Shown here one piece after another: positions 52,282-61,303 of a stretch of 64,000 nt of DNA (its first letter is position 1; each line of letters begins with the position of its first letter). The notes below the pieces were generated by a model. That model saw only the letters and a program-made list of their open reading frames with translations. It made no database searches and had not been told where the DNA came from. The translations under genes were made by a program, and so were the position numbers. Source of the DNA: Vibrio europaeus (lineage in GTDB: Bacteria > Pseudomonadota > Gammaproteobacteria > Enterobacterales > Vibrionaceae); contig NZ_LUAX01000007.1 of the NCBI RefSeq assembly GCF_001695575.1, positions 1,488,001 to 1,552,000 of the forward strand, given 5' to 3'.

Positions 52282-53058
52282 ATGAATAGAACAATTATTC
52301 TTGTACTTGTTGCTCTCGCCATTTTCTCCAGCTTTGTTTTTATTAACAATACTTATTTTTCTTCGACTGAGGAACAGCAAGAACAAACTAATACACCAGA
52401 ACCCAAAGTGACTGTTTTGGTCATAAATGATGACGTAAACAAAGGTCAGATAATAAATGCATACTCCTATAAAACAGAGCTGATCAACTTATCACAAGTC
52501 GAGGGCTTGGACTATACAGCGCAAGAAAATATTAACATTCAACCAGGGGCTTTGTTTAGGCGAGAGTTAAACCCAGGAGATCTTATTTCACAAAAAGATA
52601 TTTCAAATCCAGGCGAGCGAGATTATATGTTTTTGTCTGTCAATGATGGGGAATTGCCTTATTACTACCATGTATCGGGGCTTGGAGTTGTTCAAACTCT
52701 AACTCTTTATCCGGGAGACAAAGTTAGTTTTGTCTCTACCACTTCTTCAGAAAATAACTTGCTCGAAGACGGCTATGGCGATGTTGGTGGTCTAGTTAGT
52801 CGCGTCATAATCAGTGGCGCGAGGGTTTTGCAGGTAATCAAGGGGGATGAGGATGAAGACGCCCAGGACGCGGAGGATAAGCAATATAGCATCGTGATAG
52901 CACTCAAAATGCGTGATGTACTAAAACTTGAAATGGCGCAAAAAGTTGGGGATGTAAACATTGTCCCTGCAGAGATTGAAAACCGCTATTTATCTATTCG
53001 AAGCAGTGACTTACTGGAAACACAATTTGGTGTAAGAGAGTTAAGGGGTAAAGACTAA
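52282..53058 (+). CDS. rcpC: Flp pilus assembly protein RcpC/CpaB
   Basis: This 258-residue periplasmic protein has one N-terminal membrane helix (residues 4-22) and a SAF-like domain (VTVLVINDDVNKGQII, PGDLISQKDI, YPGDKVSFVST), as in CpaB. It is thought to help the secretin channel. It is followed with no gap by rcpA. Confidence 0.9.
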   Translation: MNRTIILVLVALAIFSSFVFINNTYFSSTEEQQEQTNTPEPKVTVLVINDDVNKGQIINAYSYKTELINLSQVEGLDYTAQENINIQPGALFRRELNPGDLISQKDISNPGERDYMFLSVNDGELPYYYHVSGLGVVQTLTLYPGDKVSFVSTTSSENNLLEDGYGDVGGLVSRVIISGARVLQVIKGDEDEDAQDAEDKQYSIVIALKMRDVLKLEMAQKVGDVNIVPAEIENRYLSIRSSDLLETQFGVRELRGKD

Positions 53059-54384
53059 ATGGTGGCAAATAAAACTAAGTCGGCAGCGCTACTGTATCTC
53101 ATTCTCTGTTTTCCTTCATACGCTTCGCAATTGATGAGTTTAGATCAAGGCGCGGCCAAAACGATTAATCTAAAACGTCAGGTCGCTACCGTTTTTGTTG
53201 CAAACCAAGAAATCGCCGATTACAAGATTATTGATGAGAATAAAGTTGTGGTTTACGGCGTCGGTCAAGGTAGCACTTCGGTGATTGTGTATGACCGAGG
53301 TGGGAACGAAATATATAACGCAGAACTGGTTGTAAACCAAAGCTTGAGATTATTGAAGCAAACTATAATTGCGCGCTTCCCTGATGAAAGTGTTGTGGTT
53401 TCGAACGTGGGTGACCAAGTGGTACTAGACGGTATTGTCAGTAGTGAAGAGGTTAAACAAAAGGTGTATCGCCTTGTGGGTGAGATGTTAAATAAAGATC
53501 GACGTCGAAAGGTCTACGAACTGCGAGACGCAGACGGCGAAGAGTTTGATGAATTAGATTACACCGCTCAGTTTACTTACGATCAAGTCATCAATAACCT
53601 CAAGGTATTAACCACAGAGCAAATCAACGTAAAGCTAACTGTTGCAGAGGTGTCTAGCTCATTCTTAACTGAGTTAGGTGTTACATACAGCGATAGTGGA
53701 GAGCCAGGCAAGTTTGTCAACAAACTGCTTGATTTCACGGCTCAAGACATTGTTTCGGTAATTTCAGCCAGTGGAGATGACAAGATTGGACAAGTCCTAG
53801 CCGAGCCTAATTTGTCGGTAATCTCTGGTGAACAGGCTAGCTTTCTTGCCGGTGGTGAAATACCTATCGCTGTGCGTGATGAAGACGGCATTACCATAAG
53901 TTACAAAGAGTATGGTGTTAAACTCGCTATGGTCGCGAAAGTGACTGATACAGAAAATATCCGCCTCACACTGATGCCAGAAGTCAGTTCGATTGACGAG
54001 TCAAATAAAACATCAACAGGCTTGATATCTGTCCCTACGCTGCGGACTCGTCGCGCGCAAACCACCGTTCATCTTAAAGACGGCCAAAGTTTTGTACTCG
54101 CAGGTCTGTTAACTTCAGAAGAGCGTGAGGCGCTAACCAAAATTCCATTCCTTGGTGATATCCCAATCCTGGGGGCTCTATTTAGCCATACGACCACAAA
54201 TCGTTCGAAAACAGAGTTGATTATCGTAGCTACAGTTAATCTCGTCGACCCAGTTGATTCAGAAGAAGTCAAGTTACCGAGTTTTAAGCGCACTAGTGAA
54301 ATAGAGCGGTTACTGCGAATTGATTTGTCATCGTTAGATGAGCCGGAACTAGAAGGAACAATTGAACAGGGGGGCTTCAACTAA
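53059..54384 (+). CDS. rcpA: Secretin RcpA/CpaC of the Flp pilus
   Basis: This 441-residue outer-membrane secretin has a signal peptide (ending about SYAS), an N-terminal pilus domain (VATVFVANQEIADYKII), a BON-like segment and the C-terminal secretin region with ISGEQASFLAGGEIPIAV and KDGQSFVLAGLL. It forms the pilus exit pore. Adjacent to rcpC and overlapping rcpB by 1 nt. Confidence 0.93.
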   Translation: MVANKTKSAALLYLILCFPSYASQLMSLDQGAAKTINLKRQVATVFVANQEIADYKIIDENKVVVYGVGQGSTSVIVYDRGGNEIYNAELVVNQSLRLLKQTIIARFPDESVVVSNVGDQVVLDGIVSSEEVKQKVYRLVGEMLNKDRRRKVYELRDADGEEFDELDYTAQFTYDQVINNLKVLTTEQINVKLTVAEVSSSFLTELGVTYSDSGEPGKFVNKLLDFTAQDIVSVISASGDDKIGQVLAEPNLSVISGEQASFLAGGEIPIAVRDEDGITISYKEYGVKLAMVAKVTDTENIRLTLMPEVSSIDESNKTSTGLISVPTLRTRRAQTTVHLKDGQSFVLAGLLTSEEREALTKIPFLGDIPILGALFSHTTTNRSKTELIIVATVNLVDPVDSEEVKLPSFKRTSEIERLLRIDLSSLDEPELEGTIEQGGFN

Positions 54385-54845
54385 TGCGTTGGATAGTTAT
54401 TTCAGTGTTGGCAATTTTAAGCGCCGCATGCAGTCAAGTTGTTACAACGAACTCGAGTGTTATTGAGCAATTGGAAGAACGACTGGAGTTTAATTCCACT
54501 CAAGGTGACGACTCAATGGCACGAGCAGTCGCTTTTATACAAGACGTAAAAAGACGTGAGCCTAAAGCGAGATTCCTCGTTGAATACAAGACTGGTTCCA
54601 GTGATTTTGTCGCAAAGCTGCATGACCAGTTCAAAACACAAGGTGTGGCAAAGGATAGATACAAGGTTGCACTCGCCAGTCCAAACCAAGAAAAAAACAT
54701 ATTGATTACCGCACAGTATGTGCAAATCAAAAGTAGTGATTGTGGAGCGATGACCTTTAGCAAGAGAGAAGCATACCGATTTGGCTGTAGTGTCGAACAC
54801 AACAGAAACATTAGCCTAGTTAATCCGATCACACGAGTTCAATAA
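54384..54845 (+). CDS. RcpB/CpaD-like lipoprotein
   Basis: This 153-residue lipoprotein has a lipobox LSAAC (Cys16) and a C-terminal FGCSVEHNRNISLVNP that resembles the GCATxxNLAAMVxNP ending of CpaD. It likely helps the secretin in the outer membrane. In tad loci the equivalent gene is rcpB or cpaD. Stop and start overlap with rcpA by 1 nt. Confidence 0.8.
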   Translation: MRWIVISVLAILSAACSQVVTTNSSVIEQLEERLEFNSTQGDDSMARAVAFIQDVKRREPKARFLVEYKTGSSDFVAKLHDQFKTQGVAKDRYKVALASPNQEKNILITAQYVQIKSSDCGAMTFSKREAYRFGCSVEHNRNISLVNPITRVQ

Positions 54846-54847
54846 GC

Positions 54848-56041
54848 ATGGATTTAGATATCTTATTCAAAAACTCGTCTTCAAAAATGAAGGAGAGTGT
54901 ATCCGCAAGGGACCTCATCGTTTCAGATGATGCAGCGTTTATAGAGTCCGTTAACGACCTATATGCAATTGAGGGCTATGCAAAACCCATAGAAGTGCCG
55001 GATATTGATAACGACAGCGCGTGGAATAACTCTGATGTAAAACTGAATCACGTTATCTTGGATTTACGAGGTGCAGGCAATGTGGTCGATCAAACTTCGG
55101 AGATAGCAACACGGCTAGATGTCAGTATTTCATTGTTGGTGTTGTGCGATGTTGATTCGATTAAGCTACGAAACCAAGTTCACTCACTAGGTGCCAACTA
55201 TGTATTGTGGGATACAGAGCTTGACGCTTTACTCGCGGCAATAAAGTCGAATGAGGAGCAAGAGTCCAGTGTTAAGCGTACCCGTGTTGCTAAGCGAATT
55301 CTTATCCTTGGTACAAAAGGTGGGGTAGGCGTTTCTAGTGTTAGCTCGCTCTTATGCCATTCCTTAGCAGGACAAGCCAATCTAAAAACCTTACTTGTTG
55401 ACCACGATTCTGGAGCTATGAACAGTGATATCTATCTGGGGGTTAAAGGTCTAAAGGCTAAACAAAACAGTATAGATTTGAATCAAATTGATATCGATGA
55501 TGCGATCGCTAAGACGTATGTCCACCCTGTAGTGGATAAACTGGACTATCTTGTTTTGGAAAAGAACATAGCATGTTTGTCAGATCACGCGACAACGCTA
55601 TTTAATTTGTCCAATCAGCTTATTGATCAATACAACTTTATCATCGATTCAGCTCCGCTCTCGTGTTACGAGGAAATCCATGACCAAGAGCTAAGTGATA
55701 AATATCACCGCATTTTTGTGGTATGCGACCCTTCTGTATCGTCTTTACGCTCTTACAACTTGCTGAAGAAAAAACTCGGTAAAGTTAAACATGAATTGGT
55801 GTTTAACCTTAATCGCCCAGCTAAGGATTTTATGGTCACGCTCGCTAGTGCGAAAGAGCGAATTCGTGTTAAGACAAGTATTGATTTCGCTTATGAACCT
55901 GCGTTGGAAAAGCTGCTCATTCAACAAGGAATAGGGCACTTCATGAAATCTAAGTCGTCAGCACCGATCGCTAATATGGTTTCCACCTTAACGGGTAAGA
56001 AAATCAAAACCAAATCACGTTTTTCACTGTTTAGAAAATGA
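54848..56041 (+). CDS. tadZ: TadZ/CpaE ParA-like localisation protein, P-loop lysine absent
   Basis: This 397-residue protein has an N-terminal receiver-like domain (HVILDLRG, LLVLCDVDS) and a ParA/MinD-type ATPase domain. Its P-loop is TKGGVGVSS (Lys157): the signature Lys is present, but the usual P-loop Lys before Ser/Thr is Val162. TadZ places the pilus machine in the cell and is known to have atypical ATPase sites. Its stop overlaps the tadA start (ATGA). Confidence 0.9.
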   Translation: MDLDILFKNSSSKMKESVSARDLIVSDDAAFIESVNDLYAIEGYAKPIEVPDIDNDSAWNNSDVKLNHVILDLRGAGNVVDQTSEIATRLDVSISLLVLCDVDSIKLRNQVHSLGANYVLWDTELDALLAAIKSNEEQESSVKRTRVAKRILILGTKGGVGVSSVSSLLCHSLAGQANLKTLLVDHDSGAMNSDIYLGVKGLKAKQNSIDLNQIDIDDAIAKTYVHPVVDKLDYLVLEKNIACLSDHATTLFNLSNQLIDQYNFIIDSAPLSCYEEIHDQELSDKYHRIFVVCDPSVSSLRSYNLLKKKLGKVKHELVFNLNRPAKDFMVTLASAKERIRVKTSIDFAYEPALEKLLIQQGIGHFMKSKSSAPIANMVSTLTGKKIKTKSRFSLFRK

Positions 56042-57303
56042 ATCAAATAAAAGAAATTTACATCCAACTTCGAGATGAAATCTTTGATGCATTGGATGCT
56101 GCAACATTAGTTGAAATCACGACACAAGAGCTTGAAGAGCAGTTAAAAGATTCGGTTAACATTCTTATCGACAAAAAGAAGCTACAAGTAAGCTCACTAA
56201 AGCGTGTCGAACTGGTAAAAGCACTTCTCGATGAGCTTAAGGGTTTAGGGCCACTTCAAAAGCTGGTTGATAACGATGATATCTCGGACATCATGATCAA
56301 TGGCCCGTCGGATATCTTTATTGAGATTGGTGGTAAGGTTGAAAAGTCTCCAATTCAGTTTGTTAATGAGAAGCAACTTAATACGATTGCAAAACGGATA
56401 GCCTCTAACGTTGGGCGTCGTATTGATGAATCGAAGCCTTTGTGTGATGCGCGCTTGATGGATGGAAGTCGTGTCAATATTGTAATTCCGCCTTTGGCCA
56501 TCGACGGCACATCTATTTCAATTCGTAAGTTTAAAGAGCAAAAGATAAAGCTTGAGAACTTAGTTGAATTCGGGGCCATGTCAGTTGAAATGGCTAAGTT
56601 GCTGTCGATTGCCAGCCATTGTAAATGCAATATTTTGATTTCAGGTGGTACAGGCTCTGGGAAAACGACGCTGCTCAATGCATTGTCAGGTTTTATCGGA
56701 GAAACAGAACGTATCGTTACGATTGAAGATGCCGCGGAGCTTCAACTACAAAAGCCTCATATAGTTCGATTAGAAACACGCCAAGCGAGTGTTGAAGGAA
56801 CCGGTGAAGTGTCGGCTCGAGAGCTTGTCATTAACTCATTACGTATGCGTCCAGACCGGATCATCGTTGGTGAGTGTCGTGGCGGAGAGGCATTCGAGAT
56901 GCTTCAGGCGATGAACACCGGGCACGATGGTTCAATGTCTACATTACACGCCAATACGCCAAGAGATGCCATTGCGCGTACTGAGAGCATGGTAATGATG
57001 GCGACCGCGAGTCTTCCAATTGCAGCTATTCGACGAACCATTGTTAGTGCTGTCGACTTGATCGTGCAGGTAAAGCGTCTTCACGATGGTAGCCGTAAAG
57101 TGATGTACATATCCGAGATAATCGGCATGGAAGGTGACAGTGTGGTTATGGAAGACATTTTCCGTTATGAAGCGAGCTCAGAATATAAAGAGGGCAAGAT
57201 TAAAGGCGAGTTTCGAACTCCAGGTTTATCTACTCGTTCGGTTATTTATGAGCGTGCCAAGTTCTTCGGCCTCGAAGATACGGTTAGGGAGATTTTTGCA
57301 TGA
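56038..57303 (+). CDS. tadA: Tad secretion ATPase TadA/CpaF
   Basis: This 421-residue cytoplasmic hexameric ATPase powers Flp pilus assembly. It has Walker A GGTGSGKT at residues 203-210, an Asp box (IVTIEDAAELQ), Walker B (RIIVGECRGGEA) and His box (MSTLHANTPRDA). Overlaps tadB by 4 nt (ATGA). Confidence 0.97.
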   Translation: MNQIKEIYIQLRDEIFDALDAATLVEITTQELEEQLKDSVNILIDKKKLQVSSLKRVELVKALLDELKGLGPLQKLVDNDDISDIMINGPSDIFIEIGGKVEKSPIQFVNEKQLNTIAKRIASNVGRRIDESKPLCDARLMDGSRVNIVIPPLAIDGTSISIRKFKEQKIKLENLVEFGAMSVEMAKLLSIASHCKCNILISGGTGSGKTTLLNALSGFIGETERIVTIEDAAELQLQKPHIVRLETRQASVEGTGEVSARELVINSLRMRPDRIIVGECRGGEAFEMLQAMNTGHDGSMSTLHANTPRDAIARTESMVMMATASLPIAAIRRTIVSAVDLIVQVKRLHDGSRKVMYISEIIGMEGDSVVMEDIFRYEASSEYKEGKIKGEFRTPGLSTRSVIYERAKFFGLEDTVREIFA

Positions 57304-58214
57304 CCTTATTACTGATACTTGCTTGGGGAGGTCTCTTTGTTTATTGGATCATAGTACGAACACGCCAAAACAAGGAACTAAATAAGCTGATCGACATGGA
57401 GGCTGAGTTTGAGGGGGTGAAAGGCGCAAGAGCAGTTATTGATGCTCAGCAATTTGAAAAAGATTTCAAAGCACGACTACGTCAGCAATGTAAAGCTGTA
57501 GTGAAAGTGTTTCAGCCAAACATGCCACTTAAGTTGTTGCTGTTCTTTTCAATCTCTTCGGGAGCGGTGTACGCGATCAATGAGTTCTTTTTTCGACAGG
57601 ACTTCATGACATGTTTGATCATCGTTGAACCGATATTGTTTGTGATGTTCTTTACCAAGCTTAAGCACAGACAGGCGGAAAAATTTAAAAACAATTTTCC
57701 AGATGCACTGAATATTCTTAGCGGTGCGATCTCTTCTGGTCAAAGTATCGTGCATGCATTTGAGTACGTAGGGAAACAACTAGACAACGAAGTGGGCAAT
57801 GAATTTAAGTTCATGGCCGAACGACTGCTTATTGGCGAAGACCCTGATGACGTACTTGAAAGAAGTGCCGCGACTTTCCCTTACTTGGAGTACTTTTTCT
57901 TTGCGTCAACAATTCGAATCAACTTGAACCGAGGGGGGCAGTTAAAGGACGTAATCAATCGCATTAACCGACTTATGTTTGACTCAAGAGCCGTAGAAAA
58001 AAAGAAAAATGCGTTGACGTCAGAGGCACGCGCTTCAGCGAAGATCATCGCCTGTCTACCTGTCATTTTTTTAGTTATCTTGAAATTCACTAGCCCAGAG
58101 AATTACAACTTCGTCATGTTTGAACCGGGTGGACAACCGATCTTCTATTACGTGTTGATCAGTGAATTTATTGGTTTCGTGTGCATCTGGTTTATCTTGC
58201 GAGGGGTCGAATAA
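57300..58214 (+). CDS. tadB: Tad inner-membrane platform protein TadB
   Basis: This 304-residue protein has an N-terminal helix, a middle pair of helices and the T2SSF cytoplasmic domain (LNILSGAISSGQSIVHAFEYVGKQ), ending with two helices. It pairs with TadC and the TadA ATPase. Its stop overlaps the tadC ATG (TAATG). Confidence 0.95.
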   Translation: MTLLLILAWGGLFVYWIIVRTRQNKELNKLIDMEAEFEGVKGARAVIDAQQFEKDFKARLRQQCKAVVKVFQPNMPLKLLLFFSISSGAVYAINEFFFRQDFMTCLIIVEPILFVMFFTKLKHRQAEKFKNNFPDALNILSGAISSGQSIVHAFEYVGKQLDNEVGNEFKFMAERLLIGEDPDDVLERSAATFPYLEYFFFASTIRINLNRGGQLKDVINRINRLMFDSRAVEKKKNALTSEARASAKIIACLPVIFLVILKFTSPENYNFVMFEPGGQPIFYYVLISEFIGFVCIWFILRGVE

Positions 58215-59080
58215 TGGATCTTCAAACGCTGATGCAGTGGGCTTCTGCATTCTTGTTTTCAATGTTGATCGCAGGTGGCGTTCTGAAAGCATGGGACAAT
58301 ACACGAGCAACTATTGCAACGAGAAAAATCATTGGTTCTACACGCGAGGAACGTAAGCGCATTGACTTAATAAAAGTAGCGCTGTCTCAGGTGAGTTTTA
58401 ACAAAGAAGAAACGCGGAAAAAGCTGGTGGCTGCAGGCTTCTACAGTGACTATCTAGCTGATGTTTACTATCTAATAAAAATCATCCCTTTCACTATCTG
58501 CCTCGCGCTAATCGGTTTTGATTACTTTCAAGGCCAAACAGAGATTGCCTTTTCTCTACTCTACTTATTAGGTGCGTTAGGTCTGTTTATTATTGGGCCC
58601 GATGCGTTTGTGACGAGCAGAGGCAAGAAAAATATAAAGCACATCAGTTCAAGATTGCCATTTTTACTCGATCTTATGAATGTGTGTGTTCATACCGGAA
58701 TGACTATCGAATCAAGTTTAGATTACTTGTCCAAAGAGCTAGCTACCGTTGACCGTAATTTGGCCTATGTCGTACGTGTCACTGTTGAGCGTTCCCGGTT
58801 GGTCGGTTTAGAAAAGGCATTAGAAGAATTTTACGATCTAGTGCCTACCAGTGAATCTCAAAGCTTTGTTATGACACTTGTGCAGAGCCTTCAATTTGGT
58901 TCGTCTATTGGACCGGTATTGGCGACCTTGGCTACCGATATTCGTGAACTCAATATGATGGACCTTGAAGAAAGGATAGGAAAAATGGGCGCAAAAATGT
59001 CTATACCTCTAATTGCTTTTATCATGATACCTATCGTCGTACTGATTGCCGCTCCCGGCATTCTAAGGATGTTGACGTGA
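58214..59080 (+). CDS. tadC: Tad inner-membrane platform protein TadC
   Basis: This 288-residue T2SSF-domain protein (FLLDLMNVCVHTGMTIESSLDYLS) pairs with TadB. The start is the ATG at 58214, with GAGGGG upstream; the in-frame start at 58181 lies in tadB. It ends in a helix before the tadD start. Confidence 0.95.
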   Translation: MDLQTLMQWASAFLFSMLIAGGVLKAWDNTRATIATRKIIGSTREERKRIDLIKVALSQVSFNKEETRKKLVAAGFYSDYLADVYYLIKIIPFTICLALIGFDYFQGQTEIAFSLLYLLGALGLFIIGPDAFVTSRGKKNIKHISSRLPFLLDLMNVCVHTGMTIESSLDYLSKELATVDRNLAYVVRVTVERSRLVGLEKALEEFYDLVPTSESQSFVMTLVQSLQFGSSIGPVLATLATDIRELNMMDLEERIGKMGAKMSIPLIAFIMIPIVVLIAAPGILRMLT

Positions 59081-60201
59081 AAAAACTCACCCTCTGCACT
59101 CTGTTAATTACCTGTGCTCTTTCAGGATGCTCGGCAGTAAACACTGAACTGGAAACCAAAGAAAAGCTGCTTGTTGGGTCTGGGAATGACCAGCAACTGA
59201 TTGAGTTTTACAAAGCAAATTTAAAGCTTGAACCAATCTACAAAGCAAAACTGGTAAATCTGTATTTGACGCAAAAAGACATAAAGTCCGCAGAACTCTA
59301 TAGAAATACCTATTCCGAGAGTGATTTGGAGCAGCCAGAGTTCATTTTGACCAATGCGCGCCTCGATTATCAAAAGAAAAACTACGCACAAGCATTAGAA
59401 AACCTCGATTTGTACTTGGACGAAGGCGGTGAAGAGGGGCAATTCCACTTGTTAAAAGGGAAAATACTCGCCCAGCAAAAACGTTTTCCAGCAGCCATTG
59501 AGCAGTTCGAAGAAAGCCGGAAGCAAGGCGCTTCTGACAGAGAAGCGGGCAACAATATTGCCGTGGTTAAGATGATGCAGTCCGATTACCTTGGAGCAAC
59601 AGATACTTTATACGACTTGTACTTAGCTAGCCCTAGCGATAAGAAAGTGCGATCAAACCTGATTATTTCTTCGGTAAACGCTGACCGTCCTGACATTGCG
59701 TTAGAAGTACTTCGACATACCAACAGTGATGAACAGGCGCGAAAGCAACTTGCAGCATTAATGCGCTCTATCAAAAAGAACAAAAGGAGCGAAAGTTCAA
59801 TGAGACAGTCAACAGCAAAAACGTCGTTTAACTCAATGGGGGCTGGCGCTAGTTTCGTTGCACCAACGACAAAGGTTAGTCGCCTTGCTACCGACAACGA
59901 ATTTCAACAGGCGAAAAACAGCCTTGATGGTTCAGAACTTGACCCAAACAAATTGAAACCAGGAGTATTGCCAATCTATCGTGTCCAAGTGTTAGCGACT
60001 TATACTGCAATCCCTTCTGATTTTCTGAATTATCTAAAGACCAATTATGGAACCGTCTATTCATACACTCACGGCTTATGGAAGCGTTATTGTATTGGAG
60101 AGTTTAATGATCTAGATGAAGCCAAAACCTTTCTTTCTCGCTTAAATATCAAAGGTGCGTTCGTCGTTGATTACACGAAGAAAAGGTACGTTAGACTATG
60201 A
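59077..60201 (+). CDS. tadD: TadD-type TPR lipoprotein with a SPOR-like C-terminal domain
   Basis: This 374-residue protein starts with GTG at 59077, has a lipobox LSGC, TPR repeats (about residues 60-220; NARLDYQKKNYAQALENLD, LLKGKILAQQKRFPAAIEQF) and then a linker. The last 77 residues (about 298-374: YRVQVLATYTAI, GLWKRYCIGEFNDLDEAKTFL, GAFVVDY) have the pattern of the SPOR domain that binds septal peptidoglycan. TadD proteins I know are TPR only, so this extension is unusual. ATGA overlap with tadE. Confidence 0.85.
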   Translation: MKKLTLCTLLITCALSGCSAVNTELETKEKLLVGSGNDQQLIEFYKANLKLEPIYKAKLVNLYLTQKDIKSAELYRNTYSESDLEQPEFILTNARLDYQKKNYAQALENLDLYLDEGGEEGQFHLLKGKILAQQKRFPAAIEQFEESRKQGASDREAGNNIAVVKMMQSDYLGATDTLYDLYLASPSDKKVRSNLIISSVNADRPDIALEVLRHTNSDEQARKQLAALMRSIKKNKRSESSMRQSTAKTSFNSMGAGASFVAPTTKVSRLATDNEFQQAKNSLDGSELDPNKLKPGVLPIYRVQVLATYTAIPSDFLNYLKTNYGTVYSYTHGLWKRYCIGEFNDLDEAKTFLSRLNIKGAFVVDYTKKRYVRL

Positions 60202-60728
60202 AGCGCTCTAAGCAAAAAGGCTCCCTAACGATAGAGGCTGCGATGGGTATTCCCTTGTTTCTGGCAATTATTTTTGGCTGGGTCGAGGTTTGCATTCTGA
60301 CATTTAATATGAGCATGACTGATCATGCTTTGACCACCGCAGTAATGCGTACCAAAAAAGCAGGCGATTCAAGCAATAGTAATACAGTTAACTATGGGCA
60401 AATGATCAAAGATGAAATGAACAAAGCCGGAGGCGCATTATGGAGCAATGGTGTAAAGCCTGGCAGCGTCAAAATTCGGGTTGACTACTTCAAAGATTAT
60501 GACGGTTTCTTAAAGTGCACTGACGCGTATCAATCCTCTCAAGAGTGCCCCGAAAAAAAAGACCAACCGGAAGACATGGCACTGGCAGTGTATAACCTTG
60601 AATATACCTATGATCCTTTAGTATCAATTTGGTTTCCAGACATGGTCATTAGAAGAGAAGTGATCACCATTCAAGAGTACGAGCGTTGTTCGTTCAAGAT
60701 TGGGCAGGGGGCTGGTTGTGCGAGTTAA
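60198..60728 (+). CDS. tadE: TadE pseudopilin
   Basis: This 176-residue protein has a short basic lead followed by GSLTIEAAMGIPLFLAIIFGW, the TadE pseudopilin motif with the Glu after the cleavage Gly and a hydrophobic helix. TadV should process it. It overlaps tadF by 11 nt if tadF starts at 60718. Confidence 0.93.
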   Translation: MKRSKQKGSLTIEAAMGIPLFLAIIFGWVEVCILTFNMSMTDHALTTAVMRTKKAGDSSNSNTVNYGQMIKDEMNKAGGALWSNGVKPGSVKIRVDYFKDYDGFLKCTDAYQSSQECPEKKDQPEDMALAVYNLEYTYDPLVSIWFPDMVIRREVITIQEYERCSFKIGQGAGCAS

Positions 60729-61302
60729 ACAAACAGGTTCTTTTGCTGTGGAGTTGGCGTTAGTCCTAGTGTTCGCTTCTGGTTTGTTTCTAGTTGTCGT
60801 GAATTACATGTTGGCTATCAACAAAAAAGGTCAGTTGGACAGAGCTTCATACTCTCTTACGACGATCCTATCTGAAAGAAAACAATTGTTTAGTTCGGAT
60901 CTAGACATATGTGCAGGTAATTGTCGTAGAACAGAGCAAACCACGTATTCAATTGCTTCCGCATCGATGAAACGCATGATACCAAACTTTGACAAATCTA
61001 AGTTTGGTATGCGTATCGATGAGATTCGTTTAGAAGAGACACTATTACCTAGTGGTAAAACTCATTACAAACGCGTCCAAAAAACGCTTACTAAAGGGGC
61101 AATTCAGGGCTGCGATTTTCCGAATATGAGCGACATAACCAAAGATAAGGCGATTGAACTATTACCTATAACCTCTCGTGGTCGAAGGTTGCCTTTGTAT
61201 CAAGTGTCGTTGTGCTATGAGATTCCGGTGAATCTATTGGGTGTAGCCAATGGTGAGGTTCTTCGCCTGTTAAGCACTTCTTATTCGTTCGCGAGGGTCT
61301 AG
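60718..61302 (+). CDS. tadF: TadF-type pseudopilin
   Basis: This 194-residue protein starts with GTG at 60718, 7 nt after AGGGGG, giving VRVKQTGSFAVELALVLVFASGLF, the short lead and FAVELA pseudopilin motif. A TTG at 60700 is less likely. Several Cys follow (CAGNCRR). Confidence 0.9.
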   Translation: MRVKQTGSFAVELALVLVFASGLFLVVVNYMLAINKKGQLDRASYSLTTILSERKQLFSSDLDICAGNCRRTEQTTYSIASASMKRMIPNFDKSKFGMRIDEIRLEETLLPSGKTHYKRVQKTLTKGAIQGCDFPNMSDITKDKAIELLPITSRGRRLPLYQVSLCYEIPVNLLGVANGEVLRLLSTSYSFARV

Positions 61303-61303
61303 A

